The notes under the pieces were generated by a model. The model did not search any database, was not told the DNA's origin, and saw nothing but the letters and a program-made list of their open reading frames with translations. From an uncultured Oscillospiraceae bacterium (lineage in GTDB: Bacteria > Bacillota > Clostridia > Oscillospirales > Oscillospiraceae), in the NCBI GenBank assembly GCA_934597175.1, contig CAKTQR010000024.1, positions 1 through 32,991 of the forward strand: a stretch of 32,991 nt of DNA, in the 5' to 3' direction. Of the stretch, positions 1 to 9,156 are shown piece by piece. The translations under genes and the position numbers were made by a program. Position 1 is the stretch's first letter. Each line of letters starts with the position of its first letter.

Positions 1-32
1 GTTTTGAGGTTTTTAGCTTGTGCGGATATGAT

Positions 33-1229
33 TCACCAATCACTGACATCACAGCGGCCTGCTAAGTTTGCGCCAACTGCAAAGACGCGTCCATCTTTCG
101 TCAGTCCGACCAAATGCCTCGGTCCAGCCGAAATTGCTGCTACAGTTTTTGGCCACTCGTCCCTATCCTTACGAGTCCATTCAAGAGTGCATTCTTCATC
201 ATCGCCTTTTTTAAATGCTAGTATACCATCTGAATTCAATGCTGCAGTGTAATCCAATCCCGCACTTATTGCAATTATGTTTTTCCATTCGCCGACTTTC
301 AGTCCAAATATATCTATTATCTCCTCGTAATTCGCTTTATTTTTCCCGGCAAAAACCACCGTGCCGTCATTTTTTAAGCCGACAGTATGATAACTTCCTG
401 CGCTTATCGCCACAATGTCACACCATTTACCTACTTTACATTGTCCGTAGCTGTTATCACCTGTTGCAACTACAGTTCCGTCTTTTTTTAATCCCACGGT
501 AAAATGCAATCCTGCGCTTACAGCCGATATATTCTTCCATTTTGAAACATTACACTGACGCAGCGCATTTTCGCCGGTCGCAACAACCGTACCATCTTTC
601 CTTAAACCGACAAGATGTATTTCGCTCAATACGCCACCTAAGCTGATTGCAGAAATATCTCTCCAGTGTTTTGCGTCATTATATCTGTACGATTCATACC
701 CTGAAAGCACAACCGTCCCGTCACTTTTCAGACCTACAGTAGCATATCTTCCCGCGTCAATTGCCACTATGTCAGTCCAAGCAGCAACATCGCATTGACC
801 ATCCTCATTTGATCCTGTGGCTACTACGGTTCCATCCGACCTTAAACCTACTGTATGGTTAGCACCGGCAGATACTGCTATTATCCTGTTTGGTTTGATC
901 GCTGCAGTTTTAATAATATCACTTGATGCACTTAATGCAAAATCTAAAGGCACCTCAATATTATCATCCGTTGTCTTTTCCAACTCGTTTAGCTTTTGAT
1001 GGCAATCATGAGCTTTTTGATAGTAGTCATTTGTCATTCTTTGCAACAGCTTAATATCTATCTCGCAATTATTGAAGGATGTATTTCTATTCTCAATGTC
1101 TATAGGCGATGGCATTGTAACCGTCCTGTAAAGGACAAAATTGAGCGTTTCGTCAAAGCCTGTATGATCAGTTATGCGGTTTGATCTTTCGCCCTCGGCG
1201 CAGCTTTCAACTTCTCGTGTTTCTGCCAT
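33..1229 (-). CDS. RCC1-repeat beta-propeller protein
   Basis: 398 residues. About residues 115-398 hold seven copies of an RCC1-type repeat with the core AISAG..HTVGLK.DGTVVATG, enough for one closed seven-bladed propeller. The first 110 residues are not repeat-like and include a helical, charged stretch (about 45-90). No signal peptide or membrane segment is seen. RCC1 propellers are protein- or membrane-interaction platforms, so a binding role is likelier than catalysis. The frame is closed by an upstream TGA, so the ATG at 1229 is the first usable start; the GGAGGGAGG site lies rather far upstream (about 14 nt). It is the last gene of the minus-strand island, 47 nt after the helicase gene, and is probably co-transcribed. 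Repeats 3 and 6 deviate most from consensus. The family call is firm, the function unknown. Confidence 0.85.
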   Translation of the reverse strand: MAETREVESCAEGERSNRITDHTGFDETLNFVLYRTVTMPSPIDIENRNTSFNNCEIDIKLLQRMTNDYYQKAHDCHQKLNELEKTTDDNIEVPLDFALSASSDIIKTAAIKPNRIIAVSAGANHTVGLRSDGTVVATGSNEDGQCDVAAWTDIVAIDAGRYATVGLKSDGTVVLSGYESYRYNDAKHWRDISAISLGGVLSEIHLVGLRKDGTVVATGENALRQCNVSKWKNISAVSAGLHFTVGLKKDGTVVATGDNSYGQCKVGKWCDIVAISAGSYHTVGLKNDGTVVFAGKNKANYEEIIDIFGLKVGEWKNIIAISAGLDYTAALNSDGILAFKKGDDEECTLEWTRKDRDEWPKTVAAISAGPRHLVGLTKDGRVFAVGANLAGRCDVSDW

Positions 1230-1276
1230 ATTGCTGGCTCAATCCTCCCTCCTGAAAACTTATTATGATCTAACTA

Positions 1277-4200
1277 TTATGCTTCTTGCAAAATCAGGGA
1301 CTCTATTTGCTCTATCTCTTTTTCGGGATTTCTGTTCCACTCCGCAGAATGAACACGATAGATCTTCCAGCCTTTATTCTTAAGTGCGTCAGCAATCACA
1401 GTCTCTCTGTCAACAACATCAAATCGACCATTGAAATCATCCAGAAGTATTCCCAGCTGATATCGATCCTTGTTTTCTGCATTTGACACTATGGCAAGGT
1501 CGACCTTACACGCACTGCTTCCGATATTGGTATGTACCACATATCCTTTCTTGCGCAGCATTTCGGCTAAGTTTTCGCACATATCCGCAGGAATTTGTTC
1601 AGGCTCGCTTCCAGTCTCCCTGGTATCAAGCCGCAGTTCACCCTTGGCGTAAGACAGAAAATCTCTGATATCTGCAACGCCGGCTTTGGCATTATCCGAA
1701 AAGTCTTCCGGCTGTATTGATGTTACAACGATCATTCTTTTCTTGGCTCTGGTTATCATTACATTAAGGCGATTACGACCTTCATCACGCTCCAGCGGTC
1801 CAAAGTTCCTGGGCAGATCTCCATTAGCATCCTTGCCGTATGTCATCGAAAGCACTGTAGTGTCCCACTCTCTGCCTTGGCAAGATTCCAGATTTACAAC
1901 ATCAACAAGCCGGTCTAATTGCTTGCAGCAAGCAGTCTTTTCTCTCACAGCAACTCTTATCATTTCCTGTATGAGCTTCATCTGTTCAATGCCAAATGTA
2001 ATAATACCCACAGTCTCTTCCGTATCCTCCGGAAGCTTCTCGTAAATCTCATTTACAATCTCTATTACTTTTTTGGCTTCGGCCTCATTCGTGCGCTTTC
2101 CTCCTCGGTCATAAACGCCACTATCAACGAAGACATGATCCACTCCCTCAAACGATATGTCCGGATTTGGGAATGTGTTCATTTCGCCATCATAGTATCT
2201 TGCGTTAGAGAACGAGATGAGGCTCTCATACTTGCTGCGGTAGTGATAATTGAGCATTAACTGAGGCATTGATGTCGCAATTGCATCCTCAAGTATTGAC
2301 TCAGTTGTTACAACCATTCCATTTTCATCAAATACATTTTTTTCAAAGAAGCTTGTTGGAACGAGTTGTTTCTCATCTCCCACTATCATGCATTTTTCAG
2401 CATGCGCTATTGGAATCAACGCTTTATAAGACTGCAGCTGTGAGCTTTCATCAAATATCACCAGGTCGTACTCCGGGAAATCTTCCGGAAGAATTTCGGC
2501 AACAGCGTTCGGGCTCATAATCATACACGGATAGAGCTGCATGAGTGCCGTCTCTCCTTGCTCGAACAGTCTTCTAACGCTTTTCCCGGTGTTTCCGCCT
2601 CTAATAAAGCGCTGTATGGCTCCCATGCCCGGATTATTCTGTACGCCTTCACTTACATCCGGCATCGTAGACACAATGAAATCCAACACTTGCTTTCTAT
2701 ACGCTTCCCTAGCCGCAGTCTCCTTTGACTGTAGCTGCATAACATGAAACCTGTACTTGAGCTTATTATAATCGCTTATCTCCGGTGATTCTCTCAGGAG
2801 TTCACCAATGAGTATCCTATTTTTGCTTTTCCTAAATAAAGGTACAGCTTGTTCAGGTGTAATATAATTATTTCTGATTTTATCATCTAGTTGGTATAGC
2901 ACGCTAAGTATGCCTGTATCGTCTGCCGATTTAACGACATTCAAGTATTCACACATTTTTTCTGGGCTCATTGAATACCTGTGCCATTCATCTAAAAGCT
3001 TTCTGACATTTTCCCCGTCATAGTCTTTTAATAAGCGATTTGCAGCATCTTCAAGGGCGTTTTTATAGTTGCAGTGCGCCTTGATAATATCATCAGCACT
3101 TTTTTTGATATCTGCTCCATCTCCTCGGGCAATTGTTCTTGCGAGTTTCAGAAGAGTTTTGCGCTCGGCCTCCGGTCTGCCCACAGATATCTCAAACAAC
3201 CTTTTCTCATATTGTTTATATCTCTTGAAGTTTTGTATATATTCAATTTCTTCTTTTGAAAAGCCACCGTTTGGTCTGCCGGGTCTAACTCCCCCTATGA
3301 ATCTCATGCCAACTGCGTCAAATGCGAGCCCATTGAAGCCTTCATTTACCTCTTTGTCGGCATCAGACAGCAGTTCCGTCAAGCGAGTATTGGCCTCTTT
3401 ATACTTTACACTTCCTGACGGGAATGTGGTAATGTCCCTTGTAAGTCTGATTATTTCAAGCAACACATCTTCGTCTATATCCGGAATACCCGTCCCGACA
3501 ACAGGGCATCTATCAAGCACCTTAGCATAACGAAGGCCTTGCTCCGCCACTTCCTCTGAGCTGCGATTCGCAACTCCAAACTTACCGGCAAGCTGCCATG
3601 CTTCTTTCTCAAAAGCCTCATAAGCAAAGCTTGCTTTATTAATTGCTTTTTCCCCTTCCTCGATTTCTGCCTCGCATGTATCAATTTGTTTCATGTATCG
3701 AAGACTATGAATATTAAATTCGGGGTTATTCTTCAGCAGGTCAGCGTAAGCCGCAACAATTGCTTCTGAATCATTTGCGCTCACGTTGGTTTTTAAACTT
3801 CCAAGTTCGAGGGTTTGATTTATGTCCTTGTAAAGCTCGGCTTCTTCATATAGTTTAATTAGAGATTTTCCGCAGCTACGCTTTTTTGTCAACTCATCAT
3901 GGTATTTTCTGAATTTTTCAACGCATGTTTCATATTCGGTTAATGCATCATAGTTCCCACCGGGGGTGTAATTACTGATGAATTTCAGAGTGTAACTAAG
4001 CTTATCCTTTACTTCCTTAATGCTTTGTGTATCCCCAGACACACTCAGGCAAAATGCGTCCAGTTTAAGCTGTTTAAGTTTATTGTAAACAACAGTTCTT
4101 GCCGAAGGCTTTTCAGCAACAAAGAGAACTTTTTTCCCATCTGCTATATGTTCAGCAATAACATTTGCAATAGTCTGACTCTTGCCATTTCCGGCAGGAC

Positions 4201-6073
4201 CTATAGCAACCAGTGCACGCTTATCTTGAATGGTGCGAATTATTCTTCTTTGATAGCTGTCGGTCGGAAATGCATACACCGCTTTATTTGCAGCTGTGCT
4301 CGACTTGTCAGATGCATTATTATTCCAGGTCATCGCTCCATTCAGGAGTCCATTAACAATATCGTGGTTTATAACAATCTCGCTTTTAAGTCCCTGGTAT
4401 ATTGCCTCACTTGGCATATTGCAGTTGAAGATACAAGCTTTATCGGTTACAAGTTCCCAGCCGTTCTTTGCGTGTATAATATGGCTTATAAAAGCCACCT
4501 GTTCTTCATAATTTACAATATCCGAAACAGCAGAAATATCGAGATTGTACTCGCTAAATAATACTTGTTTTAACGCAGGATTAACGAAAAACTCGCCGGT
4601 TATTCTAAACACTATTTCGCCGCAAACATTACGATATAGCTCGACAGGACAAACAAAGAGCGGAGCGCTGACCGGATCTGTGCCGTTTGTCGGTATCCAA
4701 TTAAGAATGTTTACCGCAAAGAACGCCGAATTCACACCATTTTTCTTCTCTGTCTCCGCATCTGCCTTCATGAGATAATAAAGTCGTTTTTCTGCCTCGT
4801 CTTCTCCACCGGGCAACTTGCTCATACTCTGTTTAAGCGCAAGCACAAGGTCTTCAGCACAGATTTCACCTGCCAAAACCGACATAGCATCGACATCGAA
4901 CACAAGCGCTTCTTTTGTATCGTTTAGATTCAGCAGATTATTACTAAGGCTGATGTCCATCGCCTGATTTTGGAATCGTTCAATTTTGCTGATAATGCTA
5001 TTTGCGGGCTTCATCAATGGATTAATGATTTCAGGGTCACAGATCGGATTGCCCGTGTAGGAAAACACCGGAATATATCCTTTATCTCTACTAAGACGCA
5101 CATCAATTGCAAAACGCAATTGTCTTTCCCTCAAAGCGTTGACTCCATACAAAATTGCATCGTTAAAGGCGACTCCTCTGTCATCAGCAAATACAGTACA
5201 CTCTATTGGGATCAATGAACAGCTTTTGTTCTCCACACCACCGTTCACGCTATCAATATTTATGGCCAGCTTATTCTTTATCTCGCCTATATCTGTGCAA
5301 ACAAAGTCATCAAAAGATGCATTCTCATCAAGCCAAAGGCCCGCAAAAGCATGCCCGTCTACAACGAAAACAACCGAATTAAGCGAAGCGGCCTCTAAGC
5401 AAGAAGCATACAGGACCGCAAGATCAAGGCATGTCCCTTGTTTGCATTTCTCATTCAGTGCCATGCCGGGAATTCTGATTTTTTGACCACAACACTCAAA
5501 TCCCGCTGGCGGATAGTAATAGTGTATTTTCTCCTCCGCAAGCGCTTCATAGATCCATTTTGCCTGTAAGAACGGAGATGTGTTCAGCGCTTGTTGGTAG
5601 CTGACCATCATGCCTCCGTTTGCGTTTGCCAGTTCACCTGCTCTGCCGAGCACTTTTGCTACAAGCGGCTCACTCGGTTGCATGAATGAAGCCAACGAGA
5701 CCGGGTCTTCTGCCCTGTCCCAGTGAAGATACGGCTGTAAATGGACGGTTTCTTGGGTCGACGCAAGAATTTTATCAGGCTGTTCATTGTCTAATATTTC
5801 AACATTTATGGTCGCATCTTTTCCCTCGAGAACATTCTGGCGAAAATACTCATCGTTTATTTGGAGCTGTGTTCGATTGTTTCTGTATACATCCGCATTT
5901 GGAGTAAACTCTCGCTTATATTCATGAAAAAAATTCGGGGTACCGTATATTCTGAGTATTGCCGTTTTCCCTTTGCAACCATCAACTTGAACAGACTTAA
6001 CTATATTCTTTTTTATAACCGAAATCGCAAAGTTAATTTGCTCAGATACGGTGATCTTAACACTAATACCCAT
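1277..6073 (-). CDS. Large SF1 helicase with transglutaminase-like and nuclease-like domains
   Basis: 1598 residues from the ATG at 6073, which has a GAGGAG site; the longer frame to 6169 would run through an intergenic hairpin. The first ~500 residues include a transglutaminase-like segment (GTCLDLAVLYASCLE near 212, DGHAFAGLW near 240), as found N-terminal in DUF4011-type helicases. Superfamily 1 helicase motifs follow: Walker A GPAGNGKSQT near 625, Walker B VIFDESSQ near 1205, GDEKQLVP near 1232, QGREWDTTVLS near 1400 and NVMITRAKKR near 1440. The last ~100 residues (KVDLAIV, then GWKIYRVHSAEWNRNPEKEI) match the Vsr-like nuclease tail of this family. However, the usual GIExDG strand reads GILLDD, so nuclease activity is doubtful. 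Such proteins are common in defence islands. It follows the two AAA genes and precedes the RCC1 gene. Confidence 0.88.
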   Translation of the reverse strand: MGISVKITVSEQINFAISVIKKNIVKSVQVDGCKGKTAILRIYGTPNFFHEYKREFTPNADVYRNNRTQLQINDEYFRQNVLEGKDATINVEILDNEQPDKILASTQETVHLQPYLHWDRAEDPVSLASFMQPSEPLVAKVLGRAGELANANGGMMVSYQQALNTSPFLQAKWIYEALAEEKIHYYYPPAGFECCGQKIRIPGMALNEKCKQGTCLDLAVLYASCLEAASLNSVVFVVDGHAFAGLWLDENASFDDFVCTDIGEIKNKLAINIDSVNGGVENKSCSLIPIECTVFADDRGVAFNDAILYGVNALRERQLRFAIDVRLSRDKGYIPVFSYTGNPICDPEIINPLMKPANSIISKIERFQNQAMDISLSNNLLNLNDTKEALVFDVDAMSVLAGEICAEDLVLALKQSMSKLPGGEDEAEKRLYYLMKADAETEKKNGVNSAFFAVNILNWIPTNGTDPVSAPLFVCPVELYRNVCGEIVFRITGEFFVNPALKQVLFSEYNLDISAVSDIVNYEEQVAFISHIIHAKNGWELVTDKACIFNCNMPSEAIYQGLKSEIVINHDIVNGLLNGAMTWNNNASDKSSTAANKAVYAFPTDSYQRRIIRTIQDKRALVAIGPAGNGKSQTIANVIAEHIADGKKVLFVAEKPSARTVVYNKLKQLKLDAFCLSVSGDTQSIKEVKDKLSYTLKFISNYTPGGNYDALTEYETCVEKFRKYHDELTKKRSCGKSLIKLYEEAELYKDINQTLELGSLKTNVSANDSEAIVAAYADLLKNNPEFNIHSLRYMKQIDTCEAEIEEGEKAINKASFAYEAFEKEAWQLAGKFGVANRSSEEVAEQGLRYAKVLDRCPVVGTGIPDIDEDVLLEIIRLTRDITTFPSGSVKYKEANTRLTELLSDADKEVNEGFNGLAFDAVGMRFIGGVRPGRPNGGFSKEEIEYIQNFKRYKQYEKRLFEISVGRPEAERKTLLKLARTIARGDGADIKKSADDIIKAHCNYKNALEDAANRLLKDYDGENVRKLLDEWHRYSMSPEKMCEYLNVVKSADDTGILSVLYQLDDKIRNNYITPEQAVPLFRKSKNRILIGELLRESPEISDYNKLKYRFHVMQLQSKETAAREAYRKQVLDFIVSTMPDVSEGVQNNPGMGAIQRFIRGGNTGKSVRRLFEQGETALMQLYPCMIMSPNAVAEILPEDFPEYDLVIFDESSQLQSYKALIPIAHAEKCMIVGDEKQLVPTSFFEKNVFDENGMVVTTESILEDAIATSMPQLMLNYHYRSKYESLISFSNARYYDGEMNTFPNPDISFEGVDHVFVDSGVYDRGGKRTNEAEAKKVIEIVNEIYEKLPEDTEETVGIITFGIEQMKLIQEMIRVAVREKTACCKQLDRLVDVVNLESCQGREWDTTVLSMTYGKDANGDLPRNFGPLERDEGRNRLNVMITRAKKRMIVVTSIQPEDFSDNAKAGVADIRDFLSYAKGELRLDTRETGSEPEQIPADMCENLAEMLRKKGYVVHTNIGSSACKVDLAIVSNAENKDRYQLGILLDDFNGRFDVVDRETVIADALKNKGWKIYRVHSAEWNRNPEKEIEQIESLILQEA

Positions 6074-6092
6074 AATTTTCTCCTCTCTAATG

Positions 6093-6116
6093 CACACCGG
6101 GCTTGAGCCCGGTGTG
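6093..6116. other. GC-rich intergenic hairpin
   Basis: Perfect 10-bp stem (CACACCGGGC / GCCCGGTGTG) around a TTGA loop, in the 96-nt gap between the degenerate AAA gene and the helicase gene. No T-run follows on the minus strand, so it is unlikely to be a simple terminator. An mRNA-processing or stability element lowering expression of the large downstream gene is plausible, but this is inference. Confidence 0.5.
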
Positions 6117-6169
6117 TTCTGTTTATCAAACAGGCTCCGACTGGTTAAAGAAATAAGTGTTAGCTGCAC

Positions 6170-7144
6170 TTAAAAATTCATGTCGGCTGGATTTGGAAAG
6201 TCGGAAGCGCTAGTTGCATTAGCGTATTTTTCCATGCTTTTTTTGACCATGTCTTCTTGCCTCTTCGTTTCCTCTTCAAGCGCCGCAACCGCCTTGTCAT
6301 AACTGAAATCTGTTACAGTATTTAGCCACTTGTCCTCAGACCATACGGATTTCGTTTCTTCATTTTTTTCAGCTATGGACTCCAAACTCATCTTCATGTT
6401 TTGTACAGACACGCAAGTTGGTTGCACCGGCAGATAGTTTTGCAGCAGCGCATCAACAGCCTTCTCTAGTACCTGTTTATGATTTTCATCGCTCACTTCC
6501 GTCTTTCCGCATTCAGCTTTAACAGTAAGCTTAACCGCAGCTGCAAGGGATTCTAACTGATTGTATCCATATCCATCAGTTTTTTCTGCCATACTCTTTA
6601 TGACATGTGTCTCTTCACCTTGCATGACTTTCTGAAAAAATGTTTCTCTCTGCTCTGCATTTGGAAGGTCGGTATAGATGTAGGTAAAAAGCATTCCGAC
6701 TTCTAAATTCATTTCATTCACATTTTTTGCAGCCGCAGCCACCACAAGCGCCGCTCTCGACTTCTCAGCCTCTTGAAGCAAGCTGTAAAGCTCATCGGAA
6801 TCATCTAGGCGTTCGATATTTTTTATTAATAGGAATGTGTTTGATGTTTCTAGCTCGTTTAGCACACAATTGCTGAATCCCTCAGGGAAAGCGCCTTCCT
6901 TATTGATACTACAGCAAATATATGTATATTTTTGCTTATGAAATTCCCCAGCCATTGCATGACTGATGTAAGTTTTTCCGCTACCTGACGGGCCCACAAG
7001 CAAGTATGCGCCCGTCTTTCTCATGCTTTTAGACTCGGCTGTAGCCTCGTTATAGAAAATGCCTCGTATTATAGCTTTGAGGTGATCCCTTCCGGCAACA
7101 TCGTCCAGTGTGATATTAGGTACATTTGTATTAACCTGGATCAT
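6170..7144 (-). CDS. AAA-family protein with degenerate Walker B (probable pseudo-ATPase)
   Basis: 324 residues. It starts with the classical AAA entry motif ITLDDVAGRDHLK (about 10-22) and keeps a good Walker A, GPSGSGKT, near residue 52. Where the neighbour's Walker B reads VFIDEID, this protein has LLIKNIE near 106, so both acidic residues are replaced by K and N. The pore-loop SKYVG and the sensor/arginine-finger region (LDR in the neighbour) are also absent. It may bind ATP without hydrolysing it. The last ~85 residues form a charged helical tail. The gene starts 12 nt after the Vps4-like gene, suggesting a hetero-oligomer of active and inactive subunits. That pairing is inference; the missing residues are directly visible. 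Confidence 0.85.
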   Translation of the reverse strand: MIQVNTNVPNITLDDVAGRDHLKAIIRGIFYNEATAESKSMRKTGAYLLVGPSGSGKTYISHAMAGEFHKQKYTYICCSINKEGAFPEGFSNCVLNELETSNTFLLIKNIERLDDSDELYSLLQEAEKSRAALVVAAAAKNVNEMNLEVGMLFTYIYTDLPNAEQRETFFQKVMQGEETHVIKSMAEKTDGYGYNQLESLAAAVKLTVKAECGKTEVSDENHKQVLEKAVDALLQNYLPVQPTCVSVQNMKMSLESIAEKNEETKSVWSEDKWLNTVTDFSYDKAVAALEEETKRQEDMVKKSMEKYANATSASDFPNPADMNF

Positions 7145-7156
7145 GCTTTTGTCTCC

Positions 7157-8434
7157 TTATACCTCATCGTCAACTTCGCCATCTTCGTATTTTTTATTCC
7201 AGTCTTCCAGTTGCTTTATTATTGAATCCTTAGGTGTAGGCCTACACTTACTGCTGACCGAAAGAAACAAGCTTCTGTTTATTCCAAACTCGCCGGTTTT
7301 AAGCGCTTCAACAGCCGTATCCTCGCTACTATAACGATTGATGACTTCACTCATAACTCGGATCTTAAGTTCATCACACAGTCGCTCTATGTCTCGATAG
7401 TTATAAACAGTCTTAGAAGTAAGCTCTCCGATTTCGTCATAAGAAAATCCCTCCGTAAGACATATCCTCCCCCCGAGTTCTTTCTTGAACTTCATGATTC
7501 TGCATTCCTTATCCGGGAAGGGAATGTTTATCAGCTCGACTCTGTCTAACATAGCACTGTCAACGCGTTCAGGATAATTGGTTGCACCAAGGAAAATAAT
7601 GCGCTTATCCGAGTTTTTGATCCTATTATATCCTGTCAAAAATGCAGTAGTGATAGAAGCTGCATACTCGGGCAAATTAGGCAAAGCTCGATTTTTGCAG
7701 ACTCCGTCAATTTCGTCAATAAAAACTATGCACGGAGCATTGTTCTCGGCAACTTCAAATAGTTTAGTAACGATTTTTTCCGCATCACCAACATACTTGC
7801 TCAGGATGTCTGAACTGTTCAGCGATATGTACTTGCAGACTTTATCTGCTTCTATATCAGTTTCTTTATTTGCAAATTCATTTGCGAATGCTTCGACAAT
7901 AAAAGTTTTTCCGCACCCCGGAGGACCGACAAAAAAGTAAGATTTTTGTTTGCGTATTCCGAGGTATTCTTTTATTCTCTCAAGCTTCGCATCCTCCATG
8001 CAGGATCTAAGCTTTTTCTTTACATCATCCATTCCCGTAACATCTGCAAAAGAGTGCGCCGGAATATCTCCAAACCAGTCTGGCTCAGCTATATTGCTGC
8101 CCGATGTACTTGAACTCGAACTGTCTCCTTTTGATTTGCTTTGACCATTCTTTTTCTCTTCGACTTTTCTTTTGAAATATTCCGGATCTATTGCGAAAAT
8201 TGTCTCGTTAAGTCTTTTATTAAGTTCGCGCCTTTGCCCTATATGATACTCTCTTGCGGCCCCAAGGCTGATGTTAGCCATTTCAGATTGAATATCCATT
8301 GCTTTCTGAAGATACAGACATTCTTCCTTAGAGTGTTTGCAGCCTTTATCTATATAGCACTGATCGGCTCTTAGTATAAGTGAATTGAATTCATTCTCAA
8401 GACGCTGCATTCTTTCAATATAACTATCACTCAT
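7157..8434 (-). CDS. Vps4/katanin-class AAA ATPase with helical N-terminal domain
   Basis: 425 residues. The ATPase module (about 125-370) opens with FADVTGMDDVKKKL and has Walker A GPPGCGKT near 170, pore loop 1 SSDILSKYVGDAEKIV near 208, Walker B CIVFIDEID near 235, sensor 1 IFLGATNYPERVD near 280 and a single finger-type arginine in SAMLDRVE. The SSD..SK..G..EK.V block is typical of the meiotic clade (Vps4, katanin, spastin), which pulls substrate subunits through a hexamer pore. Residues 1-90 form about three predicted helices (a segment around CKHSKEECLYLQKAMDIQ and a following basic helix) resembling a MIT domain in size and place. A Ser-rich linker (about 97-113) joins the two. The gene lies 12 nt after the ESCRT-III-like gene. 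AAA class is firm; the MIT reading is inference. Confidence 0.9.
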   Translation of the reverse strand: MSDSYIERMQRLENEFNSLILRADQCYIDKGCKHSKEECLYLQKAMDIQSEMANISLGAAREYHIGQRRELNKRLNETIFAIDPEYFKRKVEEKKNGQSKSKGDSSSSSTSGSNIAEPDWFGDIPAHSFADVTGMDDVKKKLRSCMEDAKLERIKEYLGIRKQKSYFFVGPPGCGKTFIVEAFANEFANKETDIEADKVCKYISLNSSDILSKYVGDAEKIVTKLFEVAENNAPCIVFIDEIDGVCKNRALPNLPEYAASITTAFLTGYNRIKNSDKRIIFLGATNYPERVDSAMLDRVELINIPFPDKECRIMKFKKELGGRICLTEGFSYDEIGELTSKTVYNYRDIERLCDELKIRVMSEVINRYSSEDTAVEALKTGEFGINRSLFLSVSSKCRPTPKDSIIKQLEDWNKKYEDGEVDDEV

Positions 8435-8446
8435 CCGCTCTTCTCC

Positions 8447-9136
8447 TTACAGGTTCAAATCGCTCAAATCATCATCCGAAAAGAACACCCCATTATTAAA
8501 ATCAAATTCAGAGTTGCCTTCAGCGAGATCTCCAAGGTCAGAAAAATCAATATCAATATGTTTGTATTCATCCGGTATTCCCATGGATTTTTTTACACAA
8601 TTCTCAATTTGTTCGCCATTAATCAGCCGCTCGACTATATCATCATCAACAGCAACCCCCATAGGAAGCACTTTGTCGTAGGCACTTTCCATTTTATCAA
8701 GCGTACGCCCCTCCTTTGATCTTGATCCTTCAAGCTTCGATGTTGTCCTTATGAATTTGAGCGTTTTGGGTTTCTCCTCTTTGCTGTCATATTTATTGAA
8801 CAGCTGCACGCCCTTGGTTATTCCGTTCATCCCTCTTGCAAGTTGATTGTAACTGCTCCTATCAGTAATAGCCTGCTCAACCCACTGAATTACATTGAGC
8901 GCATAGTATGCATTTTTCACAATCTGTTTTGACATCTCAATGGATTCTTCGGTCATTCCCTCGGGATTACGAAGCCGTCTTAACTCTACCTGTATTAGAT
9001 TTATGTTATTTCTTTTCGCCAAATTCAACTGTGTTTTCGCCTGTATAAGTGTGAATGAACTCTGTGCAGGCTTTTCAGTAAGCAAACTTTTTTCTTCATT
9101 TTTAGCACCAAAAATTTTTTTAACAAAATCAATCAT
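8447..9136 (-). CDS. Putative ESCRT-III-like small helical protein
   Basis: 229 residues with no motif that proves a family. Visible layout: a short hydrophobic/basic N-terminus (MIDFVKKIFGAKNEEK), a basic helical half with long predicted helices at about 28-57 and 60-115, further helices around 145-185, then a strongly acidic C-terminus (12 D/E in the last 40 residues) ending DDDLSDLNL. Size, basic-to-acidic polarity, amphipathic start and a short acidic/leucine tail are hallmarks of ESCRT-III proteins, whose tails bind MIT domains of Vps4. The gene directly precedes a Vps4-class ATPase with a MIT-like N-terminus. PspA and Vipp1 are the known bacterial ESCRT-III relatives, but this is not obviously either. 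Alternative: an unrelated helical adaptor of the AAA protein. CDS certain, identity tentative. Confidence 0.6.
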   Translation of the reverse strand: MIDFVKKIFGAKNEEKSLLTEKPAQSSFTLIQAKTQLNLAKRNNINLIQVELRRLRNPEGMTEESIEMSKQIVKNAYYALNVIQWVEQAITDRSSYNQLARGMNGITKGVQLFNKYDSKEEKPKTLKFIRTTSKLEGSRSKEGRTLDKMESAYDKVLPMGVAVDDDIVERLINGEQIENCVKKSMGIPDEYKHIDIDFSDLGDLAEGNSEFDFNNGVFFSDDDLSDLNL

Positions 9137-9156
9137 TATTTAACTCTCCTTTGTAT

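Noticed and set aside
6074..6169. N-terminal extension of the helicase reading frame to 6169
   Set aside because: It runs through the GC hairpin, has no ribosome site, and the ATG at 6073 has GAGGAG at good spacing.
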